Source: JAAURB01 sp049647265
GTDB lineage: Bacteria > Cyanobacteriota > Cyanobacteriia > Cyanobacteriales > Microcoleaceae
DNA length: 64,000 bases
Direction of reading: 5' to 3'
Assembly (NCBI GenBank): GCA_049647265.1
Contig: JBARXJ010000071.1
Location: forward strand, 124,001 to 188,000
Made by a program: the position numbers and the translations under genes. Each line of letters begins with the position of its first letter. Within the stretch, counting starts at the first letter, position 1. Shown here piece after piece: positions 18,124-25,260 of the stretch. The notes under the pieces were generated by a model, which searched no databases, was not told where the DNA came from, and worked only from the letters and a program-made list of their open reading frames with translations.

Positions 18124-19167
18124 CTATAAAGATTGGATGGGATCTAAGGTTAAAATACGACTAATTTCATCAGTTTTAAATCCTAATGCCATTGGTCTTT
18201 GAACATTGGGTAAAACTTGAACATCGTATAATTCTGTAATCACGCCTTCTAATTGTAAACGATGAACAATTTTCCCAGTTTCTAGATCTATCACCATTAA
18301 TCCACAACAGGGTTGTACTTGATGTTGTGTTAATTCTTGATCGAGTTTTAACCCGGAAAATGTCTTTTCTCGGGGTTTTGATAATCCGACAATTGCCCAC
18401 TTTTTCCAAAAGGCTAATCCCCGTAAATAACCCGGACAAAAAGTTATCGGTTCAAAGGTTCCAAGTTCAAGATTAATAGAACCAAAATATCCTATTCCTG
18501 AATTGAGTAACCACAATTTACCCTGATAATATCGAGGAGAATGAGGCATCGATAAACCGGTTACGATAATTTCATCTTCTGAAATATCAATCACACAGCC
18601 GCCATCTTGTCTATGTTTTCGCCATCCATCGGTGACATCGGCTTGACTGACTGCGGTTACATAACCCGGCTTTCCATCCACCATGGCTAAACCATTAAGA
18701 TGACAACGATCTTGATTAATTAACTGAGAAATAAACGGCGGTTTCCACAACGGTTGACAACTATTTTGTTGACTAAATGTCGCTAAACAATTTAATAAGG
18801 TACAGATAAATAGAACTCGCCCCGTTTCGTCTATTGTAATATCATGAATATCTAAATCTCCGGTTGTATAACCAATGCGGGGAATATAGAGTTTATCGTA
18901 TCCCTGATATAATTGCCCTGACTTGAGTACATTTTCAAATTGCCAGAGTTGATATTTTGTACTTAATAATAACCGTTCTGTTGATCCATACAATCCCATC
19001 GCCCGATCAAATAAGCGTTCAAACCCAGAAATTTTTCCTTTTTTATCCACACCTACTAATAATAAGCGAGAGGTTTGATAGGTGGTAAAGGCTAAACTAA
19101 TTTTTTCCTGTTGTAACCAATCTAAAAAATCATGAGAGGCTATTATTTTGGGTGGGGTTTTGGTCAT
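18124..19167 (-). CDS. TIGR03032-family conserved protein
   Basis: The 347-residue product matches the pattern of the TIGR03032 family. It has a beta-propeller-like succession of strands and conserved patches such as DIHDITID, HLNGLAMVDGKPGYVTAVSQAD and PHSPRYYQGKLWLLNSG. Biochemical function is not established. Members are frequent in cyanobacteria and often lie near large exoproteins or glycan genes, as here between two RTX proteins. It converges on the RTX glycosidase-like gene. Confidence 0.85.
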   Translation of the reverse strand: MTKTPPKIIASHDFLDWLQQEKISLAFTTYQTSRLLLVGVDKKGKISGFERLFDRAMGLYGSTERLLLSTKYQLWQFENVLKSGQLYQGYDKLYIPRIGYTTGDLDIHDITIDETGRVLFICTLLNCLATFSQQNSCQPLWKPPFISQLINQDRCHLNGLAMVDGKPGYVTAVSQADVTDGWRKHRQDGGCVIDISEDEIIVTGLSMPHSPRYYQGKLWLLNSGIGYFGSINLELGTFEPITFCPGYLRGLAFWKKWAIVGLSKPREKTFSGLKLDQELTQHQVQPCCGLMVIDLETGKIVHRLQLEGVITELYDVQVLPNVQRPMALGFKTDEISRILTLDPIQSL

Positions 19168-19233
19168 TATTATTTCGTATATAGCAATTCATTTATGGTT
19201 TTTGAGACATCAGGAGGAGCGCGAGTCTGGTAG

Positions 19234-19253
19234 GGGCGCATTGCAATGCGCCC
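19234..19253. repeat. Perfect 20-bp palindrome, GGGCGCAT family
   Basis: The arms GGGCGCATTG and CAATGCGCCC form a perfect palindrome (19234-19253), flanked by TAG on the left and by GTACTAC on the right. A sister copy lies at 8162-8180. It sits between the FG-GAP gene stop and the TIGR03032 gene start, both on the minus strand. Confidence 0.8.
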
Positions 19254-19286
19254 GTACTACAATTCTGTTGCGCGCCAACCGCGATT

Positions 19287-21944
19287 TTAGGCAATAATAG
19301 TAAAGTTATCGCCCTCAAGAATAGGCATATCGTCAAAGGTGGCAAATAGACCGCCATTACCAAAGCCAGGATCGATGCTATTTTCGTTGTAGAATAATTC
19401 CCCTGTGGGTTGATTATAGACAATCAATGCTTCACTAAGTTCTACTTCTGTGATGTCTGCAACAATGGCAAATTCAGCAGGAATACTAAACTCATCATCG
19501 ACTTCACTTTCTAGGCTTGTAAAGGTAGTTTGACTCAACTCAATCGAGTCATCATCGGGGTCAAAATCAGTAATAGTATCGACTCCAATATCCCCATTAA
19601 ATGGTTCATCTGTGGCAAATACAAACGTATCCCGACTCTCACCACCCGTGAGGTTATCGTCTCCATTACCCCCATTTAAAATATCACGATTATCACCCCC
19701 CACGAGGCTGTCATCACCCTCACCACCAATCAAAGTATCACGTTGATCTCCGCCATCTAGGGTATCATTTCCAGACATTCCTTCCAAACGATTTCGTCGC
19801 CGGTTACCTGTTATTTGGTTATCTAATTCATTACCAATTCCATCAATATTACTATTGCCAATCAGAATTAGATTCTCTTCACCCGGTTGCAAGGTATAAG
19901 TTTCATCCGACTCAATTGTATCGATTGGATTTTCACCCGTTTGATTTAACAGGACAGAAACGGTTTGAACTGAATAGCCATTCGAGTTAGCATAATCTAG
20001 GTTACCATCTCCGTCAAAGTCTGCGATCGCCACATCACCAAAACCTCCAGGAGTTAAGATAATGGGGGAACTAAATTCACCATCACCGTTACCCAACAAT
20101 ACTGTAGTATCACGGGAGGAACCGTAGTAGTAATAGTAGGAATAACTCGTCCAGCTAACATCGACGTTGCCATCCCCGTCAAAGTCTCCTGTGGTGAGGT
20201 CGCGAATGAAACTGTCTGACTCAATGGTTAAGTCGGGTTGGGCTTCTAAATTGCCATCACCATCGCCGAAGAACAATTCAAGTTGAAAGGGAAAAGTGTT
20301 TGTCGTGAAAGCTAACACATCCAAGTTTCCATCGCCGTTAAAGTCTCCGGGGACAATATCTTCAGGATTATTAACCTCAACTGTACCACCCGGTGTGAAG
20401 CCTTCGTTACCATCCCCTAGTAACACAGTCAGTTGGGCATCGAAGCTGTAAGAATTGTAGGTATTTGTGTAGATGGCTAAATCAAAGTCATCATCCCCAT
20501 TAAAATCACCCACTGTAAAGGGAGAATCAAAATCATTTTCTGTTTCAATGGCAGGACTAGGGTCTTCAAATTCTCCGTCTCCTTCCCCTAAAATAATAGA
20601 GGCTTGACGAATAGACTGATTAGTGTCGTAATCAAAAACGAAGTTATCCTTGACTAAAATGTCGAGATCGCCATCACCGTTAAGATCGACTAAGCTAAGT
20701 TCATTAATAAAATCAAAGCTATCATCGAGATCAATAATTTCACCTGCTTCAAATTCGCCGTCTTCATCTTGAAGGAAAATCTCTACCTGAGTTTCAGAGT
20801 TACCGGTTACATCATTAAAAGAATCCGTCGCTACGGCTAAGTCAGGTTTTCCATCCCCGTCAACATCTCCTGCTGCAAAAACATTAACATCTTCAAATCG
20901 AATACTTTGATCTTGTTCAAAGTTGTTGTTACCGTCTCCGAGGAATGTTCGGACGGCTTCGACGAAGGAAAAGGTGGTTGATGTGATATCTTCTAAACCG
21001 TCGTTGTCTACATCTGCAACGTTCAAGTTGGGAAATTCTTCGGTTTCAATTTCTGTATCGAGGCTAAAGTCTCCCTCTCCATCCCCTAGCAATAAGGTCA
21101 GCTTGAATTCACTACTGTTGCCGTAGTAATAATTGCTAAAAATTCTTGTCTCAATCGCGATATCAAGGTTACCATCTCCGTCAAACTCACCAATTTCTAG
21201 GGAAGGAGACCCAACAAAATCAAAAGTTGAAGTTGCATTCTGTTCAAATTCTCCATTCTCATCACCGAGGAAAATTGAAAGGGTTGTTGCGGGCTGACTA
21301 GGATAAGAAAAGAAGGTTTCAGTTACTGCTTTGTCAATGAAACCATCGCCATTGAAGTCTCCTAAAACCTGTTGGTTAAAATCGTTATCGACAAAAGGAG
21401 AACCCGTTGCTGGGGTAAATCCATCTTCATCTCCTAACAAAATAACCGTTTGTCTATCAAAATCATAGTAGTTAAACTGGATATCATCTAAGCCATCGAG
21501 ATTAACATCTGCTACATTGAAATTATTGATAAAATTTGTACTAATATCGAGATCAACTTCTTCTGCCGTTAATTCTCCACTACCATCTCCTAACAGCAAT
21601 ATGAGGCTTTTCGGTTCACCATAATAACTGTTTTTCTCAGCAATTATATCAAGGTTACCATCCCCGTTAAACTCACCAATTTCTACGTTATTCAGAAATC
21701 CATCAAAACTTAAGCTGGAATTGTCAACTGCTTCAAAGTTACCATCTTCGTCTCCCAGTAAGATTGAAACAGTTGTGGTGGAAGGCTGACCATAATAATA
21801 TGAAAAGGAGGTTTCGATTTGGGCTTGATCGATGAAACCATCCCCATTAAAATCTCCTAAAAGAGAATTAAAGTTTTCTATAAATTCAAAGGGAGAAGCA
21901 GGCGCGTTTTCAAATTCTACAGTAACTGGATTAACTTGAACCAT
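19287..21944 (-). CDS. Secreted FG-GAP (VCBS) repeat protein with C-terminal RTX repeats
   Basis: The product contains about twelve calcium-binding FG-GAP motifs of the form GDFNGDGxxD, spaced along residues 20-690. This is enough for more than one seven-bladed propeller. A short RTX block (GGEGDDSLVGG-type, near 710-790) and a C-terminal cap follow, which is typical for type I secretion. It is probably an extracellular or cell-surface adhesion-type protein. I chose ATG at 21944 (885 residues). The frame extends to a GTG at 22043, which would give 918. The DNA is repetitive by virtue of the motif. Confidence 0.85.
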   Translation of the reverse strand: MVQVNPVTVEFENAPASPFEFIENFNSLLGDFNGDGFIDQAQIETSFSYYYGQPSTTTVSILLGDEDGNFEAVDNSSLSFDGFLNNVEIGEFNGDGNLDIIAEKNSYYGEPKSLILLLGDGSGELTAEEVDLDISTNFINNFNVADVNLDGLDDIQFNYYDFDRQTVILLGDEDGFTPATGSPFVDNDFNQQVLGDFNGDGFIDKAVTETFFSYPSQPATTLSIFLGDENGEFEQNATSTFDFVGSPSLEIGEFDGDGNLDIAIETRIFSNYYYGNSSEFKLTLLLGDGEGDFSLDTEIETEEFPNLNVADVDNDGLEDITSTTFSFVEAVRTFLGDGNNNFEQDQSIRFEDVNVFAAGDVDGDGKPDLAVATDSFNDVTGNSETQVEIFLQDEDGEFEAGEIIDLDDSFDFINELSLVDLNGDGDLDILVKDNFVFDYDTNQSIRQASIILGEGDGEFEDPSPAIETENDFDSPFTVGDFNGDDDFDLAIYTNTYNSYSFDAQLTVLLGDGNEGFTPGGTVEVNNPEDIVPGDFNGDGNLDVLAFTTNTFPFQLELFFGDGDGNLEAQPDLTIESDSFIRDLTTGDFDGDGNVDVSWTSYSYYYYYGSSRDTTVLLGNGDGEFSSPIILTPGGFGDVAIADFDGDGNLDYANSNGYSVQTVSVLLNQTGENPIDTIESDETYTLQPGEENLILIGNSNIDGIGNELDNQITGNRRRNRLEGMSGNDTLDGGDQRDTLIGGEGDDSLVGGDNRDILNGGNGDDNLTGGESRDTFVFATDEPFNGDIGVDTITDFDPDDDSIELSQTTFTSLESEVDDEFSIPAEFAIVADITEVELSEALIVYNQPTGELFYNENSIDPGFGNGGLFATFDDMPILEGDNFTIIA

Positions 21945-22395
21945 GGTAAATGCTTTCTTGAAAGTGGTATAATTTTTGGTAGACGAAACTAAACCAACTT
22001 GAGATACAAAATCAAGATCGATTTTAGTTTCTGATAGATCCACAAACTGATTTTCAGTCTAAGACTGAAATGAAGAATGAATCGCAAGCAGCACTACGAT
22101 TGCCTGTTTGCTAGCTTGTTTTTAAGCAAATAGACTCAATGGGTTACAAATATTCAATCAACTGTAAATCAATTTTTCTGTTGTTTTCTTTGATTTACTC
22201 TATACTCTGATTTCTACTGCTTAAGATAATATATTTGAGAATAAACTGTCAATACCTATATATAGATCTTAATAAATTTTGTATTTTATATTAACCTAGC
22301 CTTTACCTTAAATGAATATTTTTAATCAATAATTCAAGTCTTAGGGTGCGCCCGACGGACGCACCGATGATCTACAATAATTAATATTGGATGGT
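21945..22395. other. Gene-free region upstream of the FG-GAP gene
   Basis: This AT-rich stretch holds the promoter of the minus-strand FG-GAP gene and the 3' flank of the cyclophilin gene. At its right end is the GGTGCG/CGCACC palindrome (22345-22365). Part of the left end could be coding if the GTG at 22043 is used. Confidence 0.5.
22345..22365. repeat. GGTGCG/CGCACC palindromic repeat
   Basis: GGTGCG (22345-22350) and CGCACC (22360-22365) enclose CCCGACGGA, whose CC/GG bases can extend the stem. It lies 30 bp beyond the 3' end of the cyclophilin gene and probably affects the 3' end of a transcript. The same terminal hexamers bound the element inside the Uma2 gene at 47485-47540. Confidence 0.65.
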
Positions 22396-22890
22396 TTATA
22401 ACTGACCGCAATCTTCAATGACAATCTTTTTACGGGGTGCGCCGCCGCCTGAACCTAACGCCTCAATTTTACTGACGACATCCATCCCGTTTGTGACTTT
22501 ACCAAAAACAACGTGCTTACCATCTAACCAAGGGGTTTCTACGGTGGTGATAAAAAATTGTGAACCGTTAGTATTTTTCCCGGCATTGGCCATAGAAAGT
22601 AAACCGGGTTGGGTATGTTTTAACTGAAAGTTCTCATCGGGAAATTTATTACCATAGATGGATTTACCGCCTGTACCGTTATGATTGGTAAAGTCTCCCC
22701 CCTGACACATAAATTGAGGAATGACACGGTGGAAAGAACTCCCCTTATAACCAAAGCCAGGTTCACCAGTACAAAGTTGGCGAAAGTTCTCGGCTGTGTC
22801 GGGAACCACATCAGCAAACAGTTCAAATTCAATACGACCTAGGGGTTCCCCATTTGCGGTCATATCAAAATATACGTTCGGATTAGCCAT
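22396..22890 (-). CDS. Peptidyl-prolyl cis-trans isomerase, cyclophilin type
   Basis: This 164-residue single-domain cyclophilin catalyses proline isomerisation during folding. Active-site motifs are FHRVIPQFMCQGGDF, GSQFFITT and WLDGKHVVFG. There is no signal peptide, so it is probably cytosolic. ATG at 22890 gives MANPNVYFDM; an upstream TTG at 22896 would add only two residues. Confidence 0.96.
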   Translation of the reverse strand: MANPNVYFDMTANGEPLGRIEFELFADVVPDTAENFRQLCTGEPGFGYKGSSFHRVIPQFMCQGGDFTNHNGTGGKSIYGNKFPDENFQLKHTQPGLLSMANAGKNTNGSQFFITTVETPWLDGKHVVFGKVTNGMDVVSKIEALGSGGGAPRKKIVIEDCGQL

Positions 22891-23118
22891 AATCAATCAA
22901 AATGCCAGCTTGGCAAGGAATCACACATCGTAGAGCAGGTTAACACGATATTGCCAATCAAACAAAGTTATTTTCTAATCTGATAGGATAGGGAAGATAT
23001 TCAGCTCAAGCGGATCAAGCTTTAGTAAAATAACGATTGATCAAGAGCGTTTTTTATGCAGCGATTTGATTCTGTATTGATTCAGTTGATGTAAATATTT
23101 TTAACCATTTTAAAACTT

Positions 23119-23721
23119 ATGAAAATTAAAGCGATTATAATCGCGCTACTGTTGATGAGCGCAACAATTATTTTCCCCCTGTCTCCGGTTTTGGCTGAGG
23201 AGGACGTTCCACCGGAGTTAACCTCTACTGTTGAACCGTTACCCGTCGTTGAAATAGACTCAGAAACCGAAGATCCTATTGTTGATATCGATGTTCCTTT
23301 AACAATTGAGGCTGAATTAGAACCTGAAGAAATTGTGGTTGATATCGATGTTCCTTTAACGGTTGAAGGCGAATTAGAAGCTGAAGAAGTGGTGGCTGAA
23401 CCTTATGTGCCGTTAACGCCTGAACAGAATTTAATTCTAGCGCTACAAGCAAATCTGACAAAATTGGCTCGTTCTTATGGAGATGAACGGATCAACTCGA
23501 TTCAGATGAATTTATCTCAACATTTATTAGAGGTTGAAATTAAGCCGGATTGGTATGAATTAGAAGAAAGCCAACAAGATGAAATGGCACAAAAGCTTTA
23601 TAGTCAAGCTCAAAAGTTAGCCTTTACCCGCCTAGAATTGCTAAATGAGCAAGGACAATTAATTGCTCGAAGTCCTGTGATTGGGACAAAAATGGTGATA
23701 TTAGATCGCTATCAAGATTAG
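23119..23721 (+). CDS. Exported protein with acidic tandem repeats, unknown function
   Basis: I do not recognise this 200-residue protein. Residues 1-26 form a clear signal peptide (hydrophobic core IIIALLLMSATIIF, cleavage after VLA). Residues 55-92 contain two copies of a 19-residue acidic repeat beginning VDIDVPLT, and a third degenerate copy ends PYVPLTPEQ. The rest (about 105-200) looks like a compact alpha/beta domain ending GTKMVILDRYQD. It is likely periplasmic or thylakoid-lumenal. Confidence 0.7.
   Translation: MKIKAIIIALLLMSATIIFPLSPVLAEEDVPPELTSTVEPLPVVEIDSETEDPIVDIDVPLTIEAELEPEEIVVDIDVPLTVEGELEAEEVVAEPYVPLTPEQNLILALQANLTKLARSYGDERINSIQMNLSQHLLEVEIKPDWYELEESQQDEMAQKLYSQAQKLAFTRLELLNEQGQLIARSPVIGTKMVILDRYQD
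23281..23394 (+). repeat. Two 57-bp tandem repeats inside the exported acidic protein gene
   Basis: GTTGATATCGATGTTCCTTT begins each unit, at 23281 and 23338. The period of 57 bp keeps the reading frame and encodes the 19-residue VDIDVPLT repeat. Nucleotide identity is high at the start of the unit and drifts at its end, suggesting a fairly recent duplication. Confidence 0.85.
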
Positions 23722-23896
23722 TCAGGTTTTTGATGGGGAACGGCTGTAAGGTGATTCGATTAAATGAGAATTTCCTGAGAATGATCTGAAACTAATTTCA
23801 TCAATTTTAAGTTTTTTTTCGTTTTTTTATCATGCTCTTCCCAAACAGAGCCTTTATCTTAGTAACTGTAGGCAATTTTACAACGGAGTCAGCGCT

Positions 23897-24352
23897 ATGA
23901 TCCTGAAGAATATTAAAACAGTCAGCTTAGCCTCAGCTTTGATGTTAGCGACATTGGGTAGTTTCAGTTTGCCGCTCAAGCCTATTTCTGCCCAACCTTC
24001 ATCTCAACAGTTGGCTCAAAATATCATCGCCTCAGGTAGTTTTGTCACGGTAGACCAAGATCATCCGACGGAAGGAACAGCGCAAATTATCACAGAAAAT
24101 GGTAAGCGTTATTTAGAATTTAGCCAAGAGTTTACTACTGCTCGAGGCCCTGCCGTAGAAATTATTATGTACCGTAATAGTAGCGTTCCTGTCAATGTTG
24201 CAGAGGCAGATTACGTGACTTTAGCACCGCTTGAAAGTTTTGATGGAGCGCAACGCTACGAAATTCCGGCAAATATTAATCCCAGTGATTTTAAAGCCGT
24301 TGCGATTTGGTGTCGCCAGTTTAATGTCACGTTTGGATATGCAGCTTTATAA
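23897..24352 (+). CDS. Exported DM13-domain protein
   Basis: The 151-residue protein has an N-terminal signal peptide (core ASALMLATLGSF, probable cleavage after ISA). One DM13 domain follows: GSFVTVDQDHPTEGTAQIITENGKR-like strands, then RGPAVEIIMYR and a C-terminal WCRQFNVTFGYAAL containing the single conserved cysteine. DM13 domains have been proposed to act in extracytoplasmic redox chemistry, but no activity is proven here. An intrinsic terminator closes the gene, so it is monocistronic. Confidence 0.85.
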   Translation: MILKNIKTVSLASALMLATLGSFSLPLKPISAQPSSQQLAQNIIASGSFVTVDQDHPTEGTAQIITENGKRYLEFSQEFTTARGPAVEIIMYRNSSVPVNVAEADYVTLAPLESFDGAQRYEIPANINPSDFKAVAIWCRQFNVTFGYAAL

Positions 24353-24384
24353 AATATAACTTTAACTCCTAGTAGATGCTTTTT

Positions 24385-24416
24385 CCTCTTCTTTTAATCA
24401 AAGGGAGAGGTTTTTT
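24385..24416 (+). terminator. Intrinsic terminator of the DM13 gene
   Basis: CCTCTTCTTT (24385-24394) pairs with AAGGGAGAGG (24401-24410), imperfectly near the loop. A run of six T residues follows (24411-24416). It lies 33 bp after the DM13 stop and isolates the downstream hsp20 unit. Confidence 0.8.
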
Positions 24417-24468
24417 CGGTTTATACAACCCTAAAGGTTCGGTTTTCTTCAAAGTAGGTAAAAACTAA

Positions 24469-24497
24469 TTGAGAGGTAGAGAAAGTTCTCATATCAA
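24469..24497 (+). promoter_or_regulatory. Predicted sigma-70-type promoter of hsp20
   Basis: TTGAGA at 24469-24474 and TATCAA at 24492-24497 are separated by exactly 17 bp, each with four or five matches to the consensus hexamers. The predicted transcription start is about 24503-24505, giving a leader of roughly 104 nt. Promoter strength and start have not been measured. Confidence 0.55.
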
Positions 24498-24503
24498 GTA
24501 CGG

Positions 24504-24607
24504 TTCTTTCTCCTGTCAACTGATTATTTCCTGTTGCATAATCATAAATGTAATCAATCAGTTGTTCAAGTTTATATCAAGCTTCATTTACAGGAGAAAC
24601 GTTAATA
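24504..24607 (+). promoter_or_regulatory. hsp20 leader: candidate RNA thermometer that hides the ribosome-binding site
   Basis: TTTCTCCTGT (24507-24516) is perfectly complementary to ACAGGAGAAA (24590-24599), which contains the Shine-Dalgarno AGGAG (24593-24597). Next to it, CAACTGATT (24517-24525) pairs perfectly with AATCAGTTG (24556-24564), so the two stems could stack with a 25-nt bulge on one side. The first strand lies at the predicted 5' end of the mRNA. Cyanobacterial hsp17 is known to use an RNA thermometer, though a shorter one. Melting of this structure on heating would free the ribosome-binding site. The pairing is seen directly; the thermometer function is inference. Confidence 0.65.
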
Positions 24608-25072
24608 ATGATGTTCACAACTAATCCTTTTGCTGAAATGGAAAGAATTCAACGTCAATTTGACCGTGCGTTTAATACGGGTGTCGCGCCTCAAAAAACA
24701 GAGCGTTGGGCTCCTGCAATAGAACTACGAGAAACTGCCGATGCTTATATTTTAAGAGGGATTCTGCCGGGTTTAGAGACAGAAGCACTCAATATTGAGG
24801 CCAGTAGAAAAGCAGTTGCAATTTCCGGTAAAACTCGCCATTTAGAGCTAGCAGACGGAAATCAATACCTTTATTCTGAATTTCCAGTGGGTCAATTTTC
24901 TCGTGTGATTGCTTTACCAGAAGCGATTAATCATACTGAAGTCAAAGCAGAGTATTTGGAAGGAATTCTAACCCTGCGTTTACCTAAAGCTCAAGAAGTG
25001 ATTAATCGGGTGGTTAAAGTGAATCTGACGGGTTCACAACAACCTGAATTAACCGAAAACACTGAAGCATAA
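24608..25072 (+). CDS. hspA: Small heat shock protein, Hsp20/alpha-crystallin family
   Basis: This 154-residue ATP-independent holdase binds unfolding proteins and hands them to the DnaK/ClpB system. The N-terminal arm MFTTNPFAEMERIQRQFDRAF precedes the alpha-crystallin domain (about 40-140), which starts WAPAIELRETADAYILRG and ends with the conserved GILTLRLPKA. In the C-terminal tail the oligomerisation IxV-type motif appears as VVKVNL. ATG at 24608 lies 10 nt after AGGAG; a second ATG follows at 24611. The leader appears to control translation (see 24504-24607). Confidence 0.95.
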   Translation: MMFTTNPFAEMERIQRQFDRAFNTGVAPQKTERWAPAIELRETADAYILRGILPGLETEALNIEASRKAVAISGKTRHLELADGNQYLYSEFPVGQFSRVIALPEAINHTEVKAEYLEGILTLRLPKAQEVINRVVKVNLTGSQQPELTENTEA

Positions 25073-25094
25073 TTTAACTCGCTTGCAGCGATAA

Positions 25095-25127
25095 GGAAGA
25101 GGGAAGAGGGAAGAGGGAAGAGGGAAG
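25095..25127. repeat. Heptanucleotide tandem array (GGAAGAG)n
   Basis: Four full and one partial GGAAGAG units run without interruption just after hsp20. Arrays of 7-bp units are a known class of cyanobacterial short tandem repeats. Two further arrays with different units occur in this window (41446-41477 and 45559-45663). Confidence 0.9.
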
Positions 25128-25191
25128 TTGGTAATGAAAGCTTGTTTTTACCCTTCCTTCTTTGCTCCGAATCTATTTCTCTAATTTAAGG

Positions 25192-25216
25192 TAGGGTGCG
25201 TCAAAAGCGTACCCTA
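25192..25216. repeat. TAGGGT/ACCCTA inverted repeat, possible hsp20 terminator
   Basis: TAGGGT (25192-25197) and ACCCTA (25211-25216) enclose GCGTCAAAAGCGT. A short T-rich stretch follows on the plus strand. It resembles the other dispersed palindromes beginning AGGGTGCG (22341-22365). It lies between the convergent hsp20 and sensor-kinase genes and may terminate either. Confidence 0.5.
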
Positions 25217-25260
25217 TTTTTATTTAATTTAAACAGATTTATAAACTGAGAAAAAGTGAT

